Source of the DNA: Lineus longissimus
Taxonomy: Eukaryota; Nemertea; Pilidiophora; Heteronemertea; Lineidae
Direction of reading: 5' to 3'
Assembly: GCF_910592395.1 (NCBI RefSeq)
Contig: NC_088312.1
Span: 13,330,001 to 13,394,000 of the forward strand
Length of the DNA stretch: 64,000 bases
Below the pieces are notes generated by a model. The model made no database searches, had not been told where the DNA came from, and saw only the letters and a program-made list of their open reading frames with translations. The number at the start of each line of letters is the position of its first letter. Position 1 is the stretch's first letter. Below, in pieces: positions 25,201 through 37,200 of this stretch. A program made the position numbers and the translations under genes.

Positions 25201-28200
25201 TTGAAGTTTCCCTTTAACCTTATACGTTCCACTTCCTTCAGTTTAGTTTGCTTGTCAGTCAAATTGAAAATTCGAGCGACCTCAACCTCATCAACATGGC
25301 ATTTTTCTAAATGCCTCGGGAACTTTGCCTTCAATTCACCACAGTAGAAACACGCCTGCCGTCTGTCATAGGGCCGATTTCCACCGTCCTTTTTCTGGTA
25401 TGTTGGAACAGTCACTGAAAGAAAATGGAACAATTTCAATATGGAGTACTTAGAATATTTAAGGTGGAGTCACGTGGTTCCTTAATTCGTAGTGCAGGTG
25501 ATGCATCAGAATATGCATATTGTTCTAGTGATGGAAGTTAGTCAGTACTAAGATGATGTTGGAACATGAACGGTCACATCTTGTTCACTGCCTACTATGG
25601 TGCAGTTGCGTTGAACGATGAACGTACCATTTAATTTCACTCGTTGACAAATTTGTGGTGGCGCTGCTGCTGCTACTATACGTGAAATATGTTGTCTGAA
25701 ATATAATTTGAAATCGGTCTGTACAAATTGTGTACCAACCTGATGGAAACTTCGAAGGCAGTTGCTTTGGTGATTTGTCCATTTCGAGTTTTCCAGATGT
25801 TATGGCACCCTTCTCTTCCACAGATGAATGGCGTATACCATTAGTATCAAAACTGCCTTCCGAACAGGCTTCCGCCCTCAAATGGTCTAAATGGCTGACA
25901 TTGACAAATAGTTCCGGGGCCAGGCATGGTTGTTTGTCATCATCCTTGAAAGAAATAGGCCTACAATGCATGATTCAGTAACTACCGAAAAACAAGAAAA
26001 TGTCCGCATATCACGGTAACCGGAAAAACGCCGACCGACCGACCGACTGACCGACCGACCTTCCGACCTACCAACCCAAGGAGTTTCGTAGTTGAGTCAC
26101 AGGTCTCATAAGTCAATGTGATATATCCAATCCACGATAGCAGGTCACGTGAAATGAAATAGTAAACAAGCGCACGTGCGCTGGTCAAATGACAACAAAT
26201 GCATGTTGCGCGTTGCAGTTCATGCATTGCATCGGTCGAGACACTCGAGTAGAAAAACTACAGTGCATAGATTAGGCCCAAATCATTTTTTTATATCCAC
26301 CGACCATGTAGACAAAGCATATCTTTAGAGTATCGTTATCAGTTCCTTACCGCGTGAACTCGTTTTCCCGGTATAATTGACTGGAGATGCTGCTGTCAGA
26401 CACGTCGGACTCCATCACGTCCATTGCGCTGGGCACTACACAGATACATGTGCTATAGAGAAGCGAAAGGGATACTGCACTATGACGGTAGGTTGGCAGG
26501 TCAGTCGGTCGGTCGGTCGGTCGGTCGGCGTTTTTCCGGTTACCGCATATCACTGTGTGGACTCAATGTTTTCATTTTGAGTAGATCGAATGCCACAGTA
26601 TAACATCGGTGAAGTACACCTCAATTATCAATGATAGGACCAGTCATGTAGACTCATGTGCATGTGTACTGAGGACGTTCTCTTGTGTCGGGTCTGCATA
26701 GCTAAATGAAAAGTCCAGGTCTTCACATTGTGGTAGTTTCATTTAGGTTTTCTCCCCCCCCCTGCGGCCCCTCGGCCACAACTTCCTTCACGTCACTGTT
26801 GCCCATCCCACTACTGTTATCCAACTCGAACATGCAATGAAAAATGTTTGAATTTACTTTGTTTGTGCTTTTTTTCCTTTCTTCCTTGGTTGTGGTGCTA
26901 ATACTAATACCATCCTCTCCCTTGGATATGGTGCTGACATCATCTTCAGACATATCATCATAGCATGGTGCCTCAGACGCATTGCATTTGTTCTGCAAAA
27001 TGTCATTAAAGATGATTAGATGGATTTTCTATGTAAATATTTCATGAAAGCTCCGAGAAAAGGTAGCAAAATAATTGAATTGGTGACAAGTTTTGGAAAG
27101 ACATTGGGGAGATTCACTACTACCAACCCGAAGCACTGACTGCTCATGTGGGGGGGGGGGGGGTTAGTTAGCACCCCGACCCACTAAAATGCCTTTGAGA
27201 GATGAACGAATGTCCATAGTTACACGTTACACTTACAGTCAAATGGGTCAAACTCATCTGGACTCACCAAGTCGGTGTTAATGTATCCATCTTTCCTGGG
27301 TGGGTTGCTGCATTCCTCTTCAAATACATCATCACTTAACTCATCATCACTTGATTCATCTCGATCTATTTCTCCCCTGGTCGTATCATCACAGGAATCT
27401 TGGGTGTTTTCCCCTCTGGACCCGGGCTCGCTATCGTCTTCATCTACCACTTCCATTGAGGTTGAATTACTACCATCATCAACCGAACATTCCATCATTG
27501 CATATATGCAACCTTCATTATCTGGAGATCGATGAACATAGTCCTCCGCGGCTGAACTTTCACTTATTACTTGGCGATTACAATCAAGTTGTTGTTCAAT
27601 GACAGCTGGTATAGGAGTTCGCTCAGCCTGCAAAACATGAAAAATGAATATAAAAGTTGATACAGTAGGAAATAATCGCCAATCTGGTCCTACCCTTCAC
27701 CCCTTCATTAAAATCAGATCACGACTTTGTCAATGAAATGCTAGCATAACAAGACCAAACCATCATGCAGACACATTGTGAGTGTGGCATTGTCACTACT
27801 TTTTAAGCGCCAGCATTATCATAATCCCCTGAGAACTCTTGATTGATCAACAACGAGGCCAGCAATTAAGTATTAGGTTGGTTAACCAGTGAAATGTTCA
27901 CTCCAAAAACGACATGGGAAGAGGAGGGGCTAACCTGCATAGTTTTATCCTTTTCCTCTGCCATGAATGAGTTGACGATATCTTCTAACAACCCTTGACT
28001 TGATTTCACATCTCTGCTCATTTCGTCATCGGCACAGCCATATCCCTCCGTAAACGAGGATGATGTATCCGCATCATTTTCCATGATGATTGAACTGGTA
28101 CCATTTCCTATCAACTCTGTGATATGGCCACCTTCATTTTGTGGTTGGTGCGCCTCCTCTGAAAAGTTAAGACTGCTTGGTTCCATGTGATTGCCTGGAT

Positions 28201-31200
28201 GAGTTGACGGGGTAGATGTGACAACTTGCATGACTTGATGATCATCCTGTTAAAGTGAAGATGGAAAAGCATGATTTGATGCTAATCCTGGTCAAAATGA
28301 CAAGAGTTATGGTAATGGAACTTGGGTCACTTGCCTCCTTTTGTAACACCTTGCTTTCTTTTCCGAAGCTAGTGTTGACAGAAGTTGGGGACAGTGATCT
28401 GAACGTACTGAGGGAGTTGTTGGACCCAAGGGCCATTGTTTGTGGTTTGCTTTATCGTACACTTATAGAAAGGTTCCTATTTTGGATACTCACCTCAAAA
28501 TCAAATAGGCTATCTGGGCTAAGAGGAAGAACCAGACTCTCAGGGGTGAGGGGAAGCAGCATGGAATGCAGGAGGGCGTTATCTGGAAGAAATATTTGCA
28601 AAAGCATATTTAGTTTGTTCGCAAAAGCATAGTGGTGTTCTAAATCGTTTTTACCCCCGCCCATGACATTCACTATGAATTCCTTATGTAGATCTGTGAT
28701 TACTTTGCAGCAGTTCAGCAAAATTTCCCAAGAATACCTGTCGAAGGGCTACTGACTATTCATGCAACCTATGAAAGTCATCAGTACCTAGCAATAAAGT
28801 CACCATAACGACTCTGGTTGGAAATGCATTAGATAAGAAGTATTAGGCAAGACAATAACTGTACCTTTGGTATCTTCGCCTTCGGTTTCCTTGTCTCCTC
28901 TGCACATTCCATTTTGGCCAACCCCAGGTTTCGTGTTTCCAGGTATTCCTGATCGTTCATCTCCTGCTATTGTTGTTCCTTGGTCTACTTCTTCATTATG
29001 ATCTACGTCCAGGTTTTGACCTCTTCCAAAACTTTCGTTTCCTGTTGCACTCATCCCATCAGCCAGCAAGGAATCATCACTGATTATAACCACATCTTTC
29101 TCATCAAGAGATGTTTCACTGAATAAAAAACACCTTCCTCGTCAAGAGATGTTTCAATGTCATCATCTTTGATAATCATCGTGTCCGAGGCTTCGTCTTC
29201 CCCAATACCATACTCTCCAGTCTCCTCGCTTTCTCCCGCAGGGCAGACATTGCTTTGTTCCTCAACCACTTCCCCTGTCCGATGTAGCTCATCCTTCTCA
29301 TCATCAGACGTGGCATATTCGATATATTTTTCCATGTCAGCATCACTTTCACAACTGTAGTGATATTCCATGACCTCATTTGCATGAATTACATTACCAC
29401 TGACTTCGTCGTTTACATCTCCATAATAATGAGTTACCTCCCTGGCATCTGCATCGCTGTCTTCAACCAACTCCTCAACCGGCTGTAACTCATCACTGCA
29501 AATTATTCCGTCCGACTTTTTGCCTTCTTTAGCTTCAGGCCTTTTTTCATCTCTGTACTTATCAGCCTCATGTAGCCCATCTCCTTGGTTTTTGTGAACA
29601 AACGGGGATACTTGGCTCTGTACCGTGGGAGGCATACTTTGGGTTTCTCCCAATGGAACCGTGCCTTGTGCTGAGCTGGCTCCAATATAGGTATTTTTCC
29701 TTTCGATAGCATTACTGGTCTGTTTGGGTGGTGGTCTGACCTTTTTACCTGTAATGAATTTTCATGTGTTTATGAATACCAGGGAACGACCGATACTGCA
29801 TGTAATCGCAACGATGCTGCTGAGAGATGATATTGATGAGGTGAGGTGAGAGTGATATTTCAATTCGATGGTCTATCGTGTATATGCTTTAACGCGCATG
29901 AAGACTGATATGAGAATAGTCGAAAATGTAATTGGGGTTAAATTCATTCCCTCGAATTTCAAAGCTAATATCATCAACTACATAGGTGTTCATTATTTCT
30001 CCGTTTAGAAAAAAAGAGGTTGTTTATCTTTCGGTATCACTTGTTTATGCCGAATTATGATCGGAGAATTCATTTGTCTAAAACAGTGGTTTCCATATTC
30101 ACGGCAAAGTGATTAGAATAAACAAAGAGTGAACCGCAATGTATATTTCTTAGGTTGCGCAACTTCTGTACACCCTGATGCCAGAGAATGCTGAGGAGTG
30201 TGGATCCGAGCAATCGGGACCTCATTCTATGATGACATACTTTCTCTTTTCTTAAAACTTTTGGAAATGTGTAGGAAGCAGTCCACTGTTTTGCATAGGC
30301 TGGGTTGCAGTTCTTCCGTCAATTGAATGTGAGTGTGTGATTGATTGAAAGGGCTGATTATATCATTAAGTAAGATGATTTATCAAACAAGTCAATGACA
30401 TTTAGCAAAATATTGCTCTACTCACGTTTCCTAGCTTGCACAACAGCTGGTGTGCGAAACGCCACGGGGACCTGAGTAGTTTCACTGTGACCTGTAGGCA
30501 TTGTAACAAACGGGGTTACTTGGCTCTGTGCCGTGGGAGGCATACTTTGGGATTCTTGCAATTGAGCCATGCCTTGTGCTGAGCTGGCTCCGATATGGGT
30601 CTTTTGCCTTTCGATAGCCATACTGGTCTGGTTGGGTGGTGGTCTGACCTTTTTACCTGTAATGAATTTGCATGTTTTTATGAATACAATGAAACGACTG
30701 CAACTGCATGCTATCACAACGATGTTGCTGATCGAGGTGATAATGACAGGACGAGGTGAGAATGATATGATTATTTGTTATTAATTACTTATACATGAAA
30801 GCTTACATGATATAGTCATCAATAAAATCGGGATTTAATTCATGCTTTCGAACTACAAAGTAAATTCAACACTCTGACGCCAGGGAATGCTGAGTAGTAA
30901 GGACTCGAACCATGGGATGCTGAGTAGTGTGGACTCAAACCATAGGATGCTAAGTAGTGTTGGAGCCGAACCATAGGATACTGAGTAAAGTTGACCCCAG
31001 GGAATGCTGAGTAGTGTAGACTCGAACCATGGGATGCTAAGTAGTGTGGACCCGAACCATAGGATACTGAGTAAAGTGGACCCCAGGGAATGCTGAGTAG
31101 TGTAGACTCGAACCATGGGATGCTAAGTAGTGTTTGACCCGAACCGTAGGATGCTTAGTAGAGTGGACCCGAGCAAAGGGATGCTGAGCAGTGCAGACCC

Positions 31201-34200
31201 GAGCAATGAAGACCTCATTCTCTAGGTACCTCTTTTGTTTTACTTAAAGCTTTAAAGAATGTGACTCTGTGTTTGTTCTGCTTTGAGCTGATCTGGATCT
31301 ATAAATGTTTCCTTTACGTTTTATACTTAGACCGCAAGCCGGAAGGACCGACAGCATTAGACTGCCATTACTCGCAAGCCGGAAGGACCGACAACATGAG
31401 ACTGCCATTAATCAACTAATCACTGAGATCACTCAAATGCGACGTGGCGACACAAAAAATCAAGACCACTGCTACTTACATTTTTTGGGCTGTATGGCTG
31501 TTGAACTCTCCATAGCCATGGTGACCTTTGAATTGCGAACCTGATCATTTGTCGTTTCAGATGGATCCTTCTTTTTCTTGCAGACTGGGGTAACGTGTCG
31601 CTGCGACTGAGCAGGGCCACTGGGGGTTTCTGGCAATGGAGCCCTGCCATGGCCTGAGCTTGATCTTCTCTGCCTCTTCGAAGCCCTATAGTCATGCGTT
31701 GGTGGTGGCTTCACTTCACTACCTAAAATAAAATGCACATAAACATTAAGCATTAAGCATTACTTTTCATTCTCTGACCGCTGCACTTCAGTGCTGTTCC
31801 CTGAACAAGAAATATATGTTAATATGCAGTTTTGTGCATGCAGTAGGAAGCCTTTGTTACCATTTAAGGAGACCAGGTCTGAGTTGCCCATTGGTCAGAG
31901 TTGTTTTGTAGATGTCCTCCACTGATAGAGGGGCACTCACAGTGGTCTTACGCAGCACACCAGGGGCAAGGAGTGGCCTTCAGTAGCACACCAGCAGATC
32001 TAAATTTGCAACATTTTTTTGTCTGGAAAGAGAGCTTACTTTTCTTAAGCTGCACCTCTACTGTACTTTTCGGCACCGTGGGGACCAGGGTATTTTGAGC
32101 AACATAGTCCTGCATCGTCGTAGTCTTCGGTACACGCTCCTTTTTCCTTATGACTTGGCAATGTCCATGTGCTAGAGCAGATGAACGTGGACTCTCTAGT
32201 ACTTTATGCGATGTTGTTTCTCCAACTTGGAGGCTATTTGGTCGCTTGTTGACCTCATCAGGGCTGGCTTGTAGCCAATTGCGGTCATCATTTGATTTTT
32301 GGAAGCTGTTTTGTCCTGGGTTGTTGTTTCTTCTATTTTTCTACCTAAAAATAAATTAGATGCATCAACATGATGATAAGCAATAAGCATTATGTTTCAT
32401 ACTAACAAACCATTTATTTGGGTCAAAAAGGTGATAATCGGTGACAAGCGGGAGTGAACACATGGCCATGAGAAAGATCTTTCAAATTGAATATGTCAGA
32501 CAACTATGCTGATTACGCTTGAGTCAGTTTATTTAACATATACACCAATGCTACCAGAGTGTGCATTTTCAGAGTTTTTCGGAACACGAATGACTTATGC
32601 ACTAACTTTAACCCTTCCCCAGTTGATGATTCTGGTTATTCATGTGCATCATCATTCATAATGCTCGCAAATGTAGTCTAGGGAGTCCTAGCCATAGCGC
32701 GCACTGATACTTCATCATCGAATGATGGGATGTTTTCTCTGCGAGGTCTATCTAACATTGATATTTGCCATTAGATCGATCACATTTATAGGACCGAAAG
32801 AAAGAAATGATCAGGGATTTTAGTTGCTCAACTACAATCTATCATTTGCTTATATCTATCCTTTGCCTACCTTTAACAGACACTCGGCGGTGAAAGTCCT
32901 CCAAAACAATATCTGCAAGAAGAGTGAACACATGGCCACTGTCATTAATGTTTTGAAGATCGTTCCTAACCCGCAGAAGAAGTTGCAATGTGAAGTAATC
33001 AACATCATATAGATCTGCATATTTAATTTGGTTCTTTGTTTTCTGCTGCATTTCATCATCCTCATACAGCAAACGTTGATGTCCAGCTTTTGAAGACTGC
33101 TTGGCATCCCTAGTAAAGCTACACAATCGTCCATTTGTTTCTATTTCATCCAGGTAGAAATTTATCAAACCGTGCAGTCGGTCTGAAAATCGAAAAAAAT
33201 ATCATTTGAATTTCCTTCATGTCTATTTCCATCATTAATCAACAATGAAGTCATCATCCATATTGGAGTCTGCAAATGTGAGATAGTGTCAATTACATTT
33301 TGTGCGCTTTGAGGGTTGTTTTTGTTGAAATGAGTGTTACGGTCGATTGCAAGTCAACCTATAAAATTTGCATCCATGCAGCCTGTGGAAAGACGGTTCA
33401 GAAACTGATGACCAATAGCAAAACAGAACTGTTACTTACATTTCTTCGGCTGCAGAACTGCCAATCCCTCCGACGGCATGCCAACCTTAGCCTCTGCCCA
33501 TTTCGACATAGCTTCCTTTTTTGGGGGAATTGGAGGAACGTATATCTGTGCCTGCTCATACGAACTGGGCGATTCAGGCAATTGAGCCATGCCTTGGGCT
33601 GAACTGGATCTAACATTGATCGGTTGTTCTTTTAAAGTTGCATTATTCTGGGATGGTGGTACTTTGACATTCGTTCCTAAAATGAAGTTGTAATAGAAAT
33701 GTAAGCCTACGATTGTAACAAAAGTAGGTGACTAGATCTAGGAGGAATGCATTGGGCACATATACAATTTAATACACTGATCTAAGTCGACCCTTCAGAG
33801 GTGACCTCCAATATCCAATAACAAACTGGGAGCCAAGTTGAGTGCCTTTACGATATTTAGCACACAATGTTTTCAATTATCAGTAAAAGGGCATATAGAT
33901 GTTGAATTGCTGTGCTTTAAAGGCGGTACGCTCACCAGCCCCAAGTAAGGGTCAGGGTTTGGTCGTGTGTGTTCTTGGGTTCCCTGGCTTCAAATCCAAA
34001 AGTGGTGTGCCAGGCAAAAAAGGCCTCTCGGAAATAATTGATTGCTTCTCTGATTTGAATATGGGCTGGGTGACATCTGTCCATTGGATGTGATTGTGCT
34101 ATTGATTGAAAGGACTGATGATATCAGTTAGACAAGTAAGATGACTTATAAAAACAAGTCAATGAAGATTAGCAAATGATTGCTCTACTCACGTTTCTTA

Positions 34201-37200
34201 GCTTGCAGAACAGCTGGTGTGTAAGACGCCACAGATACCTGAGTAGTTTCACTGTGACCCGTGTGCATTGTAACAGAATGGGTAACTTGGCTCTCTGCCA
34301 TGGGTGGCATACTCTGGGATTCTTGCAATGGAACCGTGCCTTTTGATGAGCTGGCTCCGATATAGGTCTTTTGCCTTTCGATAGCCATACTGGTCTGGTT
34401 GGGTCTGACCTTTTTCCCTGTAATGAATTAACACGTGCCTATGAATACCAGGAAACGACCGATACTGCATGTAATCAGAACGATGTGGCTGTTAGAGGTG
34501 ATGTGCTATTGACAAGGTGAGGTGAGAGTAATATTTCTGTGATTGTCTATGCCTTTAGGAACTTGAAAACTTACATGAAAACAGTCATAAATGTAATTGG
34601 GATCAAATCACTTTCTTTGATTTTTGACCAACTAGGTGCTCATTATTTCTCCGTTCAGACAACAACAGGTTGTTGATCGACGACTTCATTCGTCTAAAAT
34701 AGTGATTTCTATATTTGCTGCAAAGCGATAAGGATAAACATGGTCGAACCACTATTTGAATTTCTTAGGTTGCGCAAGGTCTATACACTCTGATGCCAGG
34801 GGATGCTGAGTTGAGTGGACCCGAGCATTCTGGTGACCCACTTTCTCTTTTCTTCAAACTTTTGGAAATGTGCGGGAAGCAGTTAAACAAGTCAATGACG
34901 ATTAGCAAAGGATTGCTTTACTCACGTTTCTTAGCTTGCACAACAGCTGGTGTGTGAGACGCCACGGGGACCTGAGTAGTTTCACTGTGACCCGTGTGCA
35001 TTGTAACAAATGGGGTAACTTGGCTCTGTGCCAGGGAACGCATGCTTTGGGGTTCTTGCAATTGAGCCATGCCTTGTGCTGAGCTGGCTTCGATATTGGT
35101 CTTTTGCCTTTCGATAGCCATACAGTGCTGGCTGAGCGGTTGTCTGACTTTTTTACCTGTAATAAATATACATCTACTTATGACAACCAGGAAACGACCG
35201 ATACTGTATGTTATCACAACGAAGTGGTTGATAGAGGTGATGTTCTATTGACAAGGTAAGGTGAGAGTAATATTGTCTTTGCATCATCGTTCATGAGGAC
35301 TGACAAGAAAAAGGTCATGACCGTAATCGGGGTTGAATTCATTCCCTCGCATTTTGCAGCAAATTATACCAAACAAGTAGCTCATTATTTCTCCATTTAG
35401 ACAACAAGAGGTTGTTGATCAACGACTTGTCTTGTATTTGTCTAAAACATCTATACGCTCGATGATGTAATTTTACAGCCAGGGGATGCTGAGTAGAGTG
35501 GACCCGAGCAATTAAAACATCATTCACTGGTGACCCACTTTCTCTTTTTTCTTCAAACTTTTGGAAATGTGTAGGAAGCAGTCCACTGTTTTGCATAGGC
35601 TGGGTTGCAGTTCTTCCGTCAATTGAATGTGAGTGTGTGATTGATTGAAAGGGCTGAATATATCATTAAGTAAGATGATTTATCAAACAAGTCAATGACA
35701 TTTAGCAAAATATTGCTCTACTCACGTTTCCTAGCTTGCACAACAGCTGGTGTGTGAGACGCAACGGGGACCTGAGTAGTTTCACTGTGACCTGTAGGCA
35801 TTGTAACGAACGGGGTTACTTGGCTCTGTGCCGTGGGAGGCATACTTTGGGATTCTTGCAATTGAGCCATGCCTTGTGCTGAGCTGGCTCCGATATGGGT
35901 CTTTTGCCTTTCGATAGCCATACTGGTCTGGTTGGGTGGTGGTCTGACCTTTTTACCTGTAATGAATTTGCATGTTTTTATGAATACAATGAAACGACTG
36001 CAACTGCATGTTATCACAACGATGTTGCTGATCGAGGTGATATTGACAGGGTGAGGTGAGAATGATATGATTCTTTGTTATTAATTACTTATACATGAAT
36101 GCTTACATGAAAATAGTCATCAATAAAATCGGGATTAAATTCATGCTTTCGAACTACAAAGTAAATTCAACACTCTGACGCCAGGAAATGCTGAGTAGTA
36201 AGGACTCGAACCATGGGATGCTGAGTAGTGTGGACTCGAACCATAGGATGTTGAGTAGAGTGGACCCGAGCAAAGGGATGCTGAGCAGTCAGTGCGGACC
36301 CGAGCACTGAAGACCTCATTCTTTAGGTACCTCTTTTATTTTACTTAAAGCTTTAAAGAATGTGACTCTGTGTTTGTTCTGCTTTGAGCCGAACTGGATC
36401 TATAAATGTTTCCTTTACGTTATATACTTAGACTGCAAGCCGGAAGGACCGACAACATGAGACTGCCATTATTCGCAAGCCGGAAGGACCGACAACATGA
36501 GATTGCCATTAATCAACTCATCACTGAGATCACTCAAATGCGACGTGACGACACAAAAAAATCAAGACCACTGCTACTTACATTTTTTGGGCTGTATGGC
36601 TGTTGAACTCTCCATAGCCATGGTGACCTTTGAATTGCGAACCTGATCATTTGTCGTTTCAGATGGATCCTTCTTTTTCTTGCAGACTGGGGTAACGTGT
36701 CGCTGCGACTGAGCAGGGCCACTGGGGGTTTCTGGCAATGGAGCCCTGCCATGGTCTGAGCTTGATCTTCTCTGCCTCTTTGAAGCCCTATAGTCATGCG
36801 TTGGTGGTGGCTTCACTTCACTACCTAAAATAAAATGCACATAAACATTAAGCATTAAGCATTACTTTTCATTCTCTGACCGCTGCACTTCAGTGCTGTT
36901 CCCTGAACAAGAAATATATGTTAATATGCAGTTTTGTGCATGCAGTAGGAAGCCTTTGTTACCATTTAAGGAGACCAGGTCTGAGTTGCCCATTGGTCAG
37001 AGTTGTTTTCTCATAGATGTCCTCCACTGAAAGAGGGGCACTCACAGTGGTCTTACGCAGCACACCAGGGGCAAGGAGTGGCCTTCAGTAGCACACCAGC
37101 ATATCTAAATTTGCAACATTTTTTTTTCAAGTCTGGAAAGACAGCTTTCTTTTCTTTGGTTGCACCTCTACTGCACTTTTCGGCACCATGGGGACCAGGG

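Noticed and set aside
27237-27267. Later donor GTAAGT for the acidic exon
   Set aside because: It would give phase 1 and a TAA at the next junction; the GTGAGT 31 bases earlier keeps phase 0.
28242-28436. Minus-strand 64-codon frame
   Set aside because: Lies in the intron between two exons that join in phase 0, and ends exactly across the acceptor of the next exon.
29119-29133. 15-base GTGTTTTTTATTCAG as an intron
   Set aside because: Far below the minimum length of a spliceosomal intron; treated as part of a duplication.
30853-31116. Minus-strand open frame with a ten-residue repeat
   Set aside because: It is the 30-bp minisatellite read in frame; no splice context and no paralogue of the same length.
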